This document shows positions 7,963-17,353 of a stretch of DNA of 64,000 bases, piece by piece. Both the position numbers and the translations under genes were made by a program. The DNA is from Microcoleus sp. AS-A8 (lineage in GTDB: Bacteria > Cyanobacteriota > Cyanobacteriia > Cyanobacteriales > Coleofasciculaceae), in NCBI GenBank assembly GCA_039962225.1, contig JAMPKV010000011.1:62001-126000 (forward strand), in the 5' to 3' direction. Positions within the stretch are counted from its first letter, which is position 1; each line of letters begins with the position of its first letter. Under the pieces are notes generated by a model that did no database searches, was not told where the DNA came from, and saw nothing but the letters and a program-made list of their open reading frames with translations.

Positions 7963-10002
7963 TCTTAAATTTTTTCGGAGTTGCACACTTTTTGGATTCA
8001 GCGTGGGAAACGCATATGGAATTAAATACTCGCCCTTAGGAATTTGAGGATTTGTATTGTGGTTTCTGACTTCGTACCCCAGATTGCGTAAAGATTGGAG
8101 GTAAGAGAATACATCATCAGCATTAACTGCCCAGAGTAAGCCCAATTCTGGTGCTGATAATTGACTCGCAACGCCTATTCCTTCCAGAACACATTGAACA
8201 ACATGCCAAAATTGCTCAACCTTGAAATGGCGATTAAATGTAAAACTACATCTAAGCCTGGGACTGTATTGGTAATAGCCAGAAAGCTGAACTAAATCAG
8301 CCATTCCTGTCAACTCAATTATTTTTTCCTCCAACGCTTTCCATAATGCTGTAAATACACACGGATCTAGGTGATTAGCGCATAGCTTTACTTTCTTAGC
8401 ACCTAAAACCCATCCTTCATAGCCAAAGGCTGGAGTTATTTCAATAACATATTGATATTCTTCTTGCCAAATATCATCCTTCTGGGCTGTAATCGTCCAG
8501 CTAGAAGGGTTCAATTCGTATTTCAGATTAATCTTGACACTGTTGGATACTTGATTTTCATCCCAAGCAAAATCAGGAGCTAAGAATCTTACCGTTTGCT
8601 CATCAATATCATACGTTGGTAATAAGTTTGCAGTTTGCTGTTGTGTCTTGTAAAGGAGTGCGATCGCATCTTTAGCCTTCTGAGCATATCTCTCCGTCAA
8701 CTGACGCTTACGCTGTCTAAATCCCAGCTTCTGAGATGGAGGCAAATAATACATGGGAAACGGTAGCTTCACCCCCATCACTTGCTCTAAAATACTCAGC
8801 GCTAAAATTCGTCCCAGTTGTGGCGGAACTGAATTTCCAATCTGTTCAATACAAACTTGACGATTCCCCACAATCTCATAATCATCAGGAAAAGTTTGCA
8901 ACCGCTTGAGTTCTGCAAGGGTAAATCGACGATTTTCCCAACTAAAAGGGCCTGTGTATTGTCCCCCTTGGGCTTTAATCGTCCGCACGGGCATTTTTGG
9001 GTCAGCTTTATACAGAAAATCAGAGAACTTTGAACGCCAACTAAACACTGGTTGAGGATGTCCCATTTCGTCGGTATAAAAGCTATAGTTCAACCCTGGT
9101 GGAATATCAGTTAAAAGGTGCCCGTATCGACCCCCTATCCCCTCATCGGCCTCAGAAATATCAGCTCCTGCAACCGCTTCTCCCGCTGTGTAGAAGGGTT
9201 CGCAGCCTGGACAATCTGGCCCATGAGTCGGATAGGGAAATTGATAACTCCCTTCTCTCAAGCCCACAATAAATAAACGTTCTCGATGCTGGGGTACGCC
9301 ATAATCGGCGGCATCGAGTACCCGAAAATGAATCGTATATCCCGCCTCTTTAAATGCTGTTTGGATTTCTTTCCAAGCTTCTCCGTTTTGCGCTCCCGTG
9401 ATTCCGTAAACGTTCTCAAATAAGAATCCTTTGGGTTGAAGCGTTTTAAGGATACGGACATACTCTTGAAATAAAGTACCGCGAGCATCACTGGTTCCAG
9501 CCACTCCAGAGGCTCTCCTCCCAGCCGCCGAGAAGGTTTGGCACGGGGGGCCACCAATGATGAAATCAACTTTTAAATCGGGATTGGGAGAATATTCTCG
9601 AATATCAATGCAAACAGCATTGGAATTTTCTAACCATTTTCCGGGTTGTGAGTTGTGGTTGAGCGTCTGCACGTACTTGGCTTCCAGCTCAATCATTTGA
9701 ACAATCTCAAAACCGCAGTTATGGAAGGCAATATCCAGTCCACCACCACCCGAAAATAGGCTCAGGGTTCTAATGGGAGCATGTCCCTGTCTGGAAAACC
9801 ATCTTTGAAGCGATAAGCCAAAGCAATCAGGCCATGCTGGGTGACGACTGACATCCAGCGCTTGCAACATTTCCCCAAACCAGACCACTTTGTCTAGCTC
9901 AGTATTCGGTAGAGTCAAGGGGAGGGACAGTTGTTGCATGGGAGGCGTGATTCGGTCGTGATTGAACGGCAAACCTCTTTCCATCATGGATTGAGTTGCC
10001 AC
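7915..10002 (-). CDS. DNA (cytosine-5-)-methyltransferase with long C-terminal extension
   Basis: The enzyme transfers a methyl group from SAM to C5 of cytosine in a short DNA target. Motif I is LSLFSGGGGLDIAF (about 80-93), motif IV GGPPCQTFSAAG with catalytic Cys154, motif VI FENV (Glu196), motif VIII QHRERLFIVG and motif X QIGNSVPPQLG (about 387-397). The methylase core ends near residue 410. About 285 residues follow that match nothing I recognise. The last about 15 codons (GNDGGNGVDCCATSL) are antisense to the IS remnant, so the original C-terminus was replaced. The frame opens at GTG 10002; ATG codons at 9987/9984 are alternatives. No partner restriction gene is adjacent. The target site cannot be told from sequence. 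Confidence 0.9.
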   Translation of the reverse strand: MATQSMMERGLPFNHDRITPPMQQLSLPLTLPNTELDKVVWFGEMLQALDVSRHPAWPDCFGLSLQRWFSRQGHAPIRTLSLFSGGGGLDIAFHNCGFEIVQMIELEAKYVQTLNHNSQPGKWLENSNAVCIDIREYSPNPDLKVDFIIGGPPCQTFSAAGRRASGVAGTSDARGTLFQEYVRILKTLQPKGFLFENVYGITGAQNGEAWKEIQTAFKEAGYTIHFRVLDAADYGVPQHRERLFIVGLREGSYQFPYPTHGPDCPGCEPFYTAGEAVAGADISEADEGIGGRYGHLLTDIPPGLNYSFYTDEMGHPQPVFSWRSKFSDFLYKADPKMPVRTIKAQGGQYTGPFSWENRRFTLAELKRLQTFPDDYEIVGNRQVCIEQIGNSVPPQLGRILALSILEQVMGVKLPFPMYYLPPSQKLGFRQRKRQLTERYAQKAKDAIALLYKTQQQTANLLPTYDIDEQTVRFLAPDFAWDENQVSNSVKINLKYELNPSSWTITAQKDDIWQEEYQYVIEITPAFGYEGWVLGAKKVKLCANHLDPCVFTALWKALEEKIIELTGMADLVQLSGYYQYSPRLRCSFTFNRHFKVEQFWHVVQCVLEGIGVASQLSAPELGLLWAVNADDVFSYLQSLRNLGYEVRNHNTNPQIPKGEYLIPYAFPTLNPKSVQLRKNLRGNDGGNGVDCCATSL

Positions 10003-10163
10003 GTCAATCTAGCATGGCTCATCACTTTCGCTTCAAATATGCTAAATTTTCCCAGGCATAAGAATGGCTCCCTCTTATATCCCTGTTACGGCCTAATTCT
10101 TACAGGTACCGATTTTGTAGCACAGCAACCTTCGCCGCAAAGTTTCAGGTTTTGAGATTGAGG

Positions 10164-10724
10164 TTAACGTGCATAAGCAGGCAAGGCTGTCAAATCTAAA
10201 CAACGATCCAAGCAACGGGTTTCTATTTTTTCTAACAGTACTTGAATCAAAGCGTATTGATTGACAACGGCTGATGGTACGCTCAAACCCGTCATTTCTC
10301 GCATGGGTATAGGCACATTCTGATCCAACTTAAACTGACCATCCTTAAGTTGGAATAAGGCGCACACCTGCTGCAATACCTGAACTTGAAATAGATGTTT
10401 TAGCTGTTCGTCTTGTAAAACACCTTGATTTTTCAGGCACAAACCCAACGGTTGATTGTTTCTATAAAACTGAAACAGCTTAGTAGCTACCTGCGGACTG
10501 ACCCAATTGCGTTGCTTAATCAGCGAAATTAAACCTTGCTGATCTAATCGATTAGCTGCCGCTACGATCCGACCTTGATAAATCCAAATGTAATGGACTG
10601 ATGGCATTGTTGATGAATAATCTGGCAAAGCCCGAAGTCTCAGCACGCCAGTTTTACGGCCCTTATCGATGAACTGAAATATCTCTGGCAAGGGAAAGTC
10701 TCGGAGAAAGCCAATGGTAGACAT
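10164..10724 (-). CDS. DUF4388 (PATAN-like) domain protein
   Basis: This 186-aa protein begins MSTIGFLRDFPLPEIFQFI and continues RKTGVLRLR and HYIWIYQGRIVAAANR, the pattern of DUF4388 domains found in cyanobacterial signalling proteins and in PATAN-type response regulators involved in phototaxis and gliding. The second half (VLQDEQLKHLFQVQVLQQV) is helical and also typical. No receiver domain is attached. It is likely a stand-alone adaptor in signal transduction. The start is ATG 10724; about 400 bases of AT-rich DNA lie upstream. Confidence 0.75.
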   Translation of the reverse strand: MSTIGFLRDFPLPEIFQFIDKGRKTGVLRLRALPDYSSTMPSVHYIWIYQGRIVAAANRLDQQGLISLIKQRNWVSPQVATKLFQFYRNNQPLGLCLKNQGVLQDEQLKHLFQVQVLQQVCALFQLKDGQFKLDQNVPIPMREMTGLSVPSAVVNQYALIQVLLEKIETRCLDRCLDLTALPAYAR

Positions 10725-11126
10725 ACGTTGTTCAATTAACGATTAGAAGACAGACTGAGAGAACTGACTACTACTTTCAGGTTTAAGCTGTTTTCTTCTA
10801 ATTTTATATCTGTCTTAATAAAAATTTGCGATTATTATTCACAAGTATCTATCCTCATACCAGCTAACACTTGATTGAATATAAAGAAATATTAAATTTA
10901 GAAAATTCCTATCACGAAGCTGATGGTTTATGTTTACGGATTGGATATTTGTTGAACCTTAACATAGATCAATAATTCTCAGTTAAGGCTGTATAAGACA
11001 CTACAAAAATATTGGGATTAATGTAGGATTTGCATTAAATAATGCACGGAAAAGCAGCGAGTGTAAGAAAGGATACAAGCACTCAGCCGGAATGTATAAA
11101 GAGACTGAATTGAATATCTACGATAA
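10725..11126. other. AT-rich intergenic region, 402 bp
   Basis: No open frame worth calling is seen. The region is markedly AT-rich between two minus-strand genes and should contain the promoter of the DUF4388 gene. Confidence 0.4.
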
Positions 11127-12011
11127 TTATTCAGTGCTGTTGAGTCGATCAATTAAATCGTCAAGTTCTCGTTGCATCTGAGTACAGACTTTCTCATAGC
11201 ACGCATCCACATAATCGCGATCGCTCGCCGCTTCCCGCCCATAACGCTCAAACACAATGGGCGCACAAACGCGGGTGTGGATCTGTATAGGCAAAGGAAT
11301 ATTCGGCAAAGGCCCAATTCCGACACCCCAAGGTAAGCCCAAATAAATGGGAAACACACCGATATCTGGGTCAAGCGACAAGGGAACACCCCATTCCTGT
11401 AGTTGTCGGACTTGCTGGTAAAAATCTCCCAGAATGATTAGAGTATCGTGGGCACCGTGAGAAATCGCAGGCACAATGGGTACCTCTTCCCGCAGAGCCA
11501 ATTTAATAAATCCCTTACGTCCTGCAAAGTAAATGCGATCGCGCAGGCGATGAGGACGGAACATATCTTCAGCCCCGCCCGGATAGACGAGAACTGCTGC
11601 ACCTCTTTGAAGGGCGGCGATCGCTGTTTTAGGGTGAGCAATGACAGCCCCTACCGGAGCCGCTAACCGACCCACGTTGGGGATTTTCCAAGCCAATCGG
11701 TGCATCAATCCATAGGTTAAGCGTTCATAGCCGAACCTGCGGTACCAATCGTACATAAACATCGAAGTATCCGGTGAAGCCGAGCCGCCATTATGGCTAC
11801 CCACAATCAGCATCTTCCCCTGCGAGGGAATGTGATGCCAGCCCTCGGTTTGCACTCGAAAGTAAGAGTGGTACAACCATTCCCACACAGGCATCCAAGC
11901 TTTAATCACCTCAGGATCGCGCTGATCTAGCGACCAACCCTCATATAGATGCTCAGAGGCTTGAGCATGTCTTGCGTAACGAGCCGTCAAAAGATCGAAA
12001 AAATTAAACAA
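11127..12011 (-). CDS. Lysophospholipid acyltransferase family protein
   Basis: This 294-aa protein is predicted to acylate a glycerolipid or related alcohol at the membrane. It has the acyltransferase block I in the spaced form H-NGGSASP-D (SHNGGSASPDTSMF), like the H-SGGLLPW-D variant of TMEM68/bacterial glycerol acyltransferases. Block III is VYPGGAEDMFRPHRLRDRI, and block IV is around EEVPIVPAISHGAHDT. An N-terminal region (residues 1-45) precedes the domain. Substrate cannot be assigned. It is divergent from the DUF4278 gene. Confidence 0.8.
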   Translation of the reverse strand: MFNFFDLLTARYARHAQASEHLYEGWSLDQRDPEVIKAWMPVWEWLYHSYFRVQTEGWHHIPSQGKMLIVGSHNGGSASPDTSMFMYDWYRRFGYERLTYGLMHRLAWKIPNVGRLAAPVGAVIAHPKTAIAALQRGAAVLVYPGGAEDMFRPHRLRDRIYFAGRKGFIKLALREEVPIVPAISHGAHDTLIILGDFYQQVRQLQEWGVPLSLDPDIGVFPIYLGLPWGVGIGPLPNIPLPIQIHTRVCAPIVFERYGREAASDRDYVDACYEKVCTQMQRELDDLIDRLNSTE

Positions 12012-12330
12012 TGGTTCTTAACCGCCCCAAACAAAGAAATAGCGTTTTTAGGATAATCGCGGGTTGGGTTCTCTGGCAAACCTGAACGATATTGTCCCAC
12101 CCGCTTTCCGCCTCGAACAGAAGTCGCCCGCTGAGAAATGTGTGATGTTTTTTTAACATTTCACCCCGACGAACCAAAAATTGTTAAATTGGATACAGAA
12201 ATATTTTTTTGAATTTCGTCTTTAATCGGAAATCTATGCAGAAGCAGAAGCCATTAGGCACCTAATTGTCGAAGTGACGGAGATCAATCGCTAAAAAACA
12301 CTATCAAAAAGCTATTTGGAGGCACAGGAT
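12012..12330. other. Divergent promoter region
   Basis: This 319-base spacer separates the acyltransferase (-) from the DUF4278 gene (+) and must hold promoters in both directions. No operator or riboswitch was recognised. A GGAGG Shine-Dalgarno site for the plus-strand gene lies at 12318-12322. Confidence 0.4.
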
Positions 12331-12729
12331 ATGAAACTCTCTTACCGTGGCGTTAACTACGAAAATTCATCCCCCATGCTCGAAGTCATTGAAGGGGATA
12401 TCGGTGGTACCTATCGGGGTCAAAATTGGAGATCGCACTATCTTAGACACATTCCCGAACCCGCACCTGTCCACGATCTGAAATATCGGGGTGTGGCTTA
12501 CCGCACCGGGAAATCCGCTGTTGCTGTACCTTCTGCGGCGGGGGCACGCTGCACATTGCCCGGTTTCCACAAACGGGAACGAGAAAAAGAGTTGAATCAG
12601 CTAACGAGAACTCACCTGAGCAATATTCGCAACAGCTTAGAACGCCGGATGCAAGTCGCCAAAGCGAATGGGGATGAACAGCTAGTGCGCCTTTTAGAGC
12701 AAGAGAGAATGACGTTACCTCTCCAATAG
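12331..12729 (+). CDS. DUF4278 domain protein
   Basis: This 132-aa cyanobacterial protein carries two copies of the short YRG motif that defines DUF4278: MKLSYRGVNYE at the N-terminus and LKYRGVAYRTG around residue 53. The C-terminal third is helical and charged. I chose the ATG at 12331 because GGAGG precedes it at the right distance and the family begins MKLxYRG; the upstream in-frame TTG is unlikely. Function is unknown; the family is often seen in stress or light-responsive contexts. Confidence 0.8.
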   Translation: MKLSYRGVNYENSSPMLEVIEGDIGGTYRGQNWRSHYLRHIPEPAPVHDLKYRGVAYRTGKSAVAVPSAAGARCTLPGFHKREREKELNQLTRTHLSNIRNSLERRMQVAKANGDEQLVRLLEQERMTLPLQ

Positions 12730-12954
12730 TTTTTTCAGGAATGGGAGAGTTTCGAGTTCAAGTCAAACGTTGGGCGATCGTATGCGATCGCCTTTTTTTA
12801 TGGCTGCTAGTTATAGCGGCGGATTTGACCTCACTATAAAATGCGTTCGCCGTCAACAGCCAAAAGCGTTAGCGTGGCAGTAAGCTTGTGCTTTGAGAAA
12901 CTTCACAGAAACTGGCAAAATTTTCCAGGTAGCTACCTCCAGGAGATGACTCTG

Positions 12955-15561
12955 ATGCTTGAATCTTATCGTCAACACGTTGCTGAACGAGCCGCTTTGG
13001 GTATTCCCCCCCTGCCGCTGAACGCCCAACAAACTGCCGAACTGTGCGAATTGCTGAAAAATCCACCTGCGGGTGAAGAAGAGACGTTAATGTCATTGTT
13101 GCGCGATCGCGTCCCACCTGGTGTCGATCCGGCGGCTTACGTCAAAGCTGGGTTTTTAACTGCGATCGCGAAAGAGGAAATCACCTGTCCCCTGATTACT
13201 CCCCAATGGGCGGTAAACCTTCTCGGCACGATGATGGGGGGTTACAATGTGCATTCCTTGATCGATTTACTCAAATCAAGCCATCCATCAATGGCAGCCT
13301 CAGCCGCCGCCGCCTTAAGTAAGACGCTACTGGTGTTTGATGCCTTTCACGACGTTCTGGCTTTGTCTGATATAAACCCTTACGCCAAACAGGTAATTGA
13401 TTCTTGGGCAAATGCCGAATGGTTTATCACCCACCCTAAACTCGCGGAAGCGATTACCGTTACCGTGTTCAAAGTGCCGGGAGAAACGAATACTGATGAT
13501 TTATCCCCCGCACCCCACGCCACCACCCGCCCGGATATCCCACTTCATGCCTTGGCAATGTTGGAATCCAAGATGCCAGGAGGCATCGAAACAATTGCCC
13601 AACTCAAGGAGAAAGGGCATCCTGTGGCGTATGTTGGGGATGTTGTGGGTACGGGTTCCTCCCGCAAATCCGCGATTAACTCCGTGCTGTGGCATATTGG
13701 CAACGATATTCCCTTTGTGCCGAATAAGCGGTCTGGGGGATATATTTTAGGAAGTGCGATCGCGCCTATCTTCTTCAACACGGCTGAAGATTCTGGTGCA
13801 TTACCTATTGAGTGTGATGTCAGCCAGATGGAAACGGGGATGGTAATTACGATCCATCCTTATAAGGGAGAAATCACCAACGAAGCGGGAGAAGTGATTT
13901 CCACCTTTACCCTCAAGCCTGACACCATTCTCGATGAAGTCAGGGCGGGTGGACGGATTCCTTTATTAATTGGGCGCAGTCTCACCGACAAAACCCGCGA
14001 AGCCTTAGGATTAGAACCCAGCACCCTGTTCACCCGTCCCACAATGCCAACGGATACGGGCAAAGGCTTTACTCTGGCACAGAAAATGGTAGGGAAAGCT
14101 TGTGGTTTATCCGGTGTGCGTCCCGGTACCTCTTGCGAACCCCTGATGACGACCGTTGGTTCTCAGGATACCACCGGCCCGATGACTCGCGACGAATTGA
14201 AAGAACTTGCCTGTTTAGGGTTCAGTGCGGACTTGGTGATGCAGAGTTTCTGTCATACCGCCGCTTATCCCAAACCTGTGGATGTCAAAACTCACAAAGA
14301 TTTACCGGATTTCTTCTCCTCTCGCGGTGGTGTAGCCTTGCGTCCTGGTGATGGCATTATTCACTCTTGGCTGAACCGGATGCTATTGCCGGATACCGTG
14401 GGAACTGGCGGCGACTCTCACACTCGTTTCCCCTTAGGGATTTCCTTTCCCGCGGGTTCTGGGTTAGTGGCGTTTGCCGGTGCCTTGGGTTTGATGCCGT
14501 TGGATATGCCGGAATCTGTCTTAGTGCGGTTTAAGGGTGAGTTGCAACCCGGTATCACGCTGCGGGATGTCGTGAATGCAATTCCCTATGTGGCGATGCA
14601 AAAAGGCTTGCTAACGGTGGAGAAGCAGAATAAGAAGAATATCTTCTCCGGGCGAATTATGGAAATTGAAGGGTTGCCTGATTTAAAAGTCGAGCAAGCC
14701 TTTGAACTCACTGATGCTAGCGCTGAACGTTCTTGTGCGGGTTGCACGATTAAGCTGAGTGTGGAGACAGTTTCGGAATATCTGCGATCGAATGTGGCGC
14801 TGTTGACAAATATGGTAGCGCGAGGCTATCAGGATGCGCGGACGATTATGCGCCGTGTTGCCAAGATGGAAGAGTGGTTGGCGAATCCCGTACTGATGGA
14901 AGCTGACGCCGATGCGGAGTATGTGGAAATTATCGAGATTGACTTGAATGAAATCAAGGAACCGATTGTCGCCGCTCCCAATGACCCGGATAATGTGAAG
15001 TTATTATCTGAAGTCGCTAATGACCCGGTTCATGAGGTGTTCGTTGGTTCCTGCATGACGAATATTGGTCATTATCGTGCCACAGCGAAGGTATTGGAAG
15101 GCGAACCCCCGGTTAAGACGCGCCTGTGGATTTGTCCCCCAACCCGGATGGATGAAAAGCAACTGAAGGAAGAGGGTATCTACGGTACATTTGGTGCGGC
15201 GGGTGCGAGAACGGAAATGCCGGGATGTTCTCTGTGCATGGGGAATCAGGCGCGTGTGGGAGATGGCACGACAGTGTTCTCGACTTCGACGCGCAACTTT
15301 AATAATCGCATGGGTAAAGATGCCCAAGTTTATCTCGGTTCTGCTGAATTAGCTGCCGTGTGTGCGATGTTAGGACGGATTCCTACTGTGCAGGAATATA
15401 TGGACATTGTGGCGAAGAAGATTCATCCGTTTGCGGGTGATTTGTATCGGTATTTGAACTTCGATCAAATTGCTAATTTTGAGGATGAAGGGCGGGTGAT
15501 TGCGTTGGAAGATATGCCTCGAATTGAGGATATTTTGGGGATGCCTACGGCAGCCAGGTAA
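12955..15561 (+). CDS. acnB: Aconitate hydratase B
   Basis: AcnB interconverts citrate and isocitrate in the cytosolic TCA pathway with a [4Fe-4S] cluster. The 868-aa product begins [16 protein letters not shown], the normal AcnB N-terminus (HEAT-like domain), followed by the swivel domain and the catalytic domains. Cluster cysteines are visible in [12 protein letters not shown] and [10 protein letters not shown]. The frame is open upstream to 12841, but AGGAG at 12941-12945 and family length point to the ATG at 12955 (12946 is too close to the site). It is a single gene with a palindrome downstream. Confidence 0.96.
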   Translation: MLESYRQHVAERAALGIPPLPLNAQQTAELCELLKNPPAGEEETLMSLLRDRVPPGVDPAAYVKAGFLTAIAKEEITCPLITPQWAVNLLGTMMGGYNVHSLIDLLKSSHPSMAASAAAALSKTLLVFDAFHDVLALSDINPYAKQVIDSWANAEWFITHPKLAEAITVTVFKVPGETNTDDLSPAPHATTRPDIPLHALAMLESKMPGGIETIAQLKEKGHPVAYVGDVVGTGSSRKSAINSVLWHIGNDIPFVPNKRSGGYILGSAIAPIFFNTAEDSGALPIECDVSQMETGMVITIHPYKGEITNEAGEVISTFTLKPDTILDEVRAGGRIPLLIGRSLTDKTREALGLEPSTLFTRPTMPTDTGKGFTLAQKMVGKACGLSGVRPGTSCEPLMTTVGSQDTTGPMTRDELKELACLGFSADLVMQSFCHTAAYPKPVDVKTHKDLPDFFSSRGGVALRPGDGIIHSWLNRMLLPDTVGTGGDSHTRFPLGISFPAGSGLVAFAGALGLMPLDMPESVLVRFKGELQPGITLRDVVNAIPYVAMQKGLLTVEKQNKKNIFSGRIMEIEGLPDLKVEQAFELTDASAERSCAGCTIKLSVETVSEYLRSNVALLTNMVARGYQDARTIMRRVAKMEEWLANPVLMEADADAEYVEIIEIDLNEIKEPIVAAPNDPDNVKLLSEVANDPVHEVFVGSCMTNIGHYRATAKVLEGEPPVKTRLWICPPTRMDEKQLKEEGIYGTFGAAGARTEMPGCSLCMGNQARVGDGTTVFSTSTRNFNNRMGKDAQVYLGSAELAAVCAMLGRIPTVQEYMDIVAKKIHPFAGDLYRYLNFDQIANFEDEGRVIALEDMPRIEDILGMPTAAR

Positions 15562-15570
15562 TTCATGTAG

Positions 15571-15588
15571 GGTGGGCATTTGCCCACC
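15571..15588 (+). terminator. Palindrome after acnB
   Basis: GGTGGGCA-TT-TGCCCACC forms a strong stem directly downstream of the acnB stop, extended by GTAG/TTAC flanks. A T run is lacking. It may stabilise or end the acnB transcript, and its sequence is also like a common cyanobacterial dispersed palindrome. Confidence 0.45.
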
Positions 15589-15642
15589 TTACTAATTCTC
15601 ACTTTTGAAAAAGCTGAAAGATAGCGAGTAACTCAGGCCCTT

Positions 15643-16176
15643 CTATCGATATTGTAGAGGAGTCTTTTCTTGGCGGCTCAAATGCTTTCCGCTGGAATTA
15701 ATTCGACCAAAAACTTCTGTGATATCCTCTTCTTCCATTGCGGTATAAATAGTTACTGCAAGTTGATAATCCAAAATATCAGCGCATTCTTTTCGTGAAA
15801 GCAGTATAGTATTTTCTTGAATTCTTTCAAAAATGCCTTCATCTGCTACTTGTTTAGCGTAAGAAAATTCCTCAGTATCAAAATATTTATCTTCAAAGGT
15901 AAATGAATTTTCTATAAAGCTGCAAATTGCATTTAGTCGTTGCATCCCATCTATAATTTCATACTTTCCACTTCCATATATTTGCGGACGTTCAGCTAAT
16001 AAAATTAGGGGTATGGGATATCCTTTCAAAATACTTCCAATCAGTCTTTCTTTTTCTTCAACTGTCCAAATAAGCTTTCGTTGATACTTTCGATTGACTA
16101 GAAAACTGCCTGAGCGATAAAGACGGTACGCTTCAGTAACAGTCATTCCGCGTGGAACAATACTCATGATTACCAT
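15643..16176 (-). pseudogene. DUF262 (GmrS-like) protein, 3'-truncated
   Basis: The 177-aa product is the N-terminal half of a DUF262 domain: VNRKYQRKLIWTVEEKERLI, GYPIPLILLAE, YEIIDGMQRLNAI (the ParB-like nucleotide-binding D-G-x-Q-R motif) and VFGRINSSGKHLSRQEK. Intact DUF262 proteins are 350-700 aa, including GmrSD type IV restriction enzymes with a DUF1524 HNH part. Here the frame breaks just after SRQEK and ends TPLQYR. It is therefore probably a remnant. It faces acnB convergently and abuts the palindrome cassette upstream. The start could be 16176 or 16167. Confidence 0.75.
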
Positions 16177-16213
16177 CTCTTATGTTAGAACTTATACAAA
16201 CCTAACCCCCTAA

Positions 16214-16277
16214 CCCCCTTCCCTGCAAGGGAAGGGGGAACAAGAACTCCGGTTCCCCTCTCCTACAAGGAGAGGGG
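16214..16277. repeat. Paired GC-rich palindromes, left copy
   Basis: Palindrome 1 (16214-16238) is CCCCCTTCCCT-GCA-AGGGAAGGGGG, an 11-bp perfect stem. Palindrome 2 (16255-16277) is CCCCTCTCCT-ACA-AGGAGAGGGG, a 10-bp perfect stem, followed by CTGGGGGAGAGGTCA. The same two palindromes in the same order recur after the DUF559 gene. This is a common cyanobacterial dispersed repeat type. Confidence 0.9.
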
Positions 16278-16333
16278 CTGGGGGAGAGGTCATCCAAAAT
16301 GTAAAAATACAAACCGATTATCATGCTTTGTTA

Positions 16334-16753
16334 ATGAATAACCTTACTCCCCAACAATCCCCAACACCAAAACAGCAGTTAACTCACAACATCGTTATCG
16401 GACAAAAAGTAACCCCAGTCAAAGTACAACGCGCCAAGGAACTCCGTCGGCAAATGACTCAGGAAGAAAAAATCCTCTGGCAACACCTTCGCGCTAATCA
16501 ATTGAATGGCTTACACTTCCGTCGTCAGCAAATTATTGATGGATTTATTGCAGATTTCTATTGTCACGCTGCCAGATTAGTCATAGAAGTAGATGGAGAA
16601 ATTCATCAACAACAAGTTGAATACGATGCAGAACGCGATCGCATTTTGTTAGCACGAGGACTGCGGCTGTTGCGAATACAAAATGAACAAGTGAGACAGA
16701 ATCTCGATCAGGTTTTAGCACGTATTTCGACAGCATGTTGCGAACAGACCTAA
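16334..16753 (+). CDS. DUF559 endonuclease-like protein
   Basis: This 139-aa protein has the DUF559 fold related to the very-short-patch-repair/PD-(D/E)XK nucleases: RAKELRRQMTQEEKILWQHL, then FRRQQIIDGFIADFYC, then LVIEVDGEIHQQQVEYDAER, where the D and E-x-D residues form the probable metal site, then GLRLLRIQNEQV. Length is normal and all expected acidic residues are present, so it looks intact. The ATG at 16334 is preferred over a TTG at 16328. It is flanked on both sides by matching palindrome pairs, suggesting that gene and repeats travel or spread together. Biological role is unknown. Confidence 0.85.
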   Translation: MNNLTPQQSPTPKQQLTHNIVIGQKVTPVKVQRAKELRRQMTQEEKILWQHLRANQLNGLHFRRQQIIDGFIADFYCHAARLVIEVDGEIHQQQVEYDAERDRILLARGLRLLRIQNEQVRQNLDQVLARISTACCEQT

Positions 16754-16796
16754 TCCCCCAACCTCCTCATCCTCACTAAAGCTCCGGTCGCTCCGG

Positions 16797-16860
16797 TTCC
16801 CTGCAAGGGAAGGGGGAGCCGGAGTCTTATTCTTACTCCCCTCTCCTTGCAGGAGAGGGG
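16797..16860. repeat. Paired GC-rich palindromes, right copy
   Basis: It contains TTCCCT-GCA-AGGGAA (16797-16811) followed by CCCCTCTCCT-TGC-AGGAGAGGGG (16838-16860), then TTGGGGGAGAGGTCA. Order and orientation match the left copy at 16214-16277, so the two sets form an imperfect direct repeat around the DUF559 gene. Confidence 0.9.
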
Positions 16861-16901
16861 TTGGGGGAGAGGTCAATCCAGATGCTTACCCCTCCTCATC
16901 C

Positions 16902-17096
16902 TTAAACAACCACTTCTTCTGTCCTTTCAGCAGAAGGCGTTACTGCTTCCATATCAGGCTGACAGTCAAACACCACCACAAAAGAAGCATGGGGCATAAG
17001 CTGACGCAAACACTGTAAATGACAATCAGCATCAGACCGACGGCGAAAGCGACCAACAATAGTCCGTTGACAATTCGGCAGAAGACAAGCGATCGC
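16902..17096 (-). pseudogene. Small open frame without a start codon, about 64 codons
   Basis: On the minus strand a frame reads ACLLPNCQRTIVGRFRRRSD, then HLQCLRQLMPHASFVVVFDC, ending EEVVV and a TAA. It has protein-like composition and resembles a small cyanobacterial protein type, from memory only. A stop codon (17097-17099) precedes it directly and no ATG, GTG or TTG is available, so the 5' end is lost or a frameshift lies upstream. A transcription terminator on the same strand lies just upstream at 17115-17146. Confidence 0.35.
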
Positions 17097-17114
17097 CTAT
17101 GAACAGGAGCAAAC

Positions 17115-17146
17115 AAAAAACCCCCAGAGGAGCGAACCATCTGGGG
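17115..17146 (-). terminator. Rho-independent terminator (minus strand)
   Basis: On the minus strand CCCCAGA, an 11-base loop and TCTGGGG are followed by GTTTTTTG. The stem plus six T residues is a good intrinsic terminator. The nearest upstream gene on this strand is the MAPEG gene, whose stop lies 208 bases away, so it ends a long 3' UTR or an unannotated small RNA. Confidence 0.75.
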
Positions 17147-17353
17147 TGGAACTGTTAAGCCTTATTCTTTTCAAGGGGAAGGCTGATTGCTCCGGGTAAG
17201 TTCACAATCAGATTACAAGGATAATCTAAGTGCTGCTACAACAAGTCTAATGGCTATTTTCATCGCCGAATAATCCACTAGGCTTGCGCTTTTAATCCGC
17301 TTATTTTTCTCTCCTCAAAACAATAAAACAACTTGGTAACTGCGTTCAAGCAT

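Noticed and set aside
8000-8039. Extension of the transposase open frame past 7962
   Set aside because: The codons after about 7962 are antisense to native methyltransferase sequence and match no transposase block.
9258-9569. 103-codon minus-strand frame inside the methyltransferase
   Set aside because: It overlaps conserved methylase motifs in another frame and has no independent features.
16214-16860. CRISPR-like array from repeated palindromes
   Set aside because: Only two repeat sets with a whole gene between them; there are no regular spacers.
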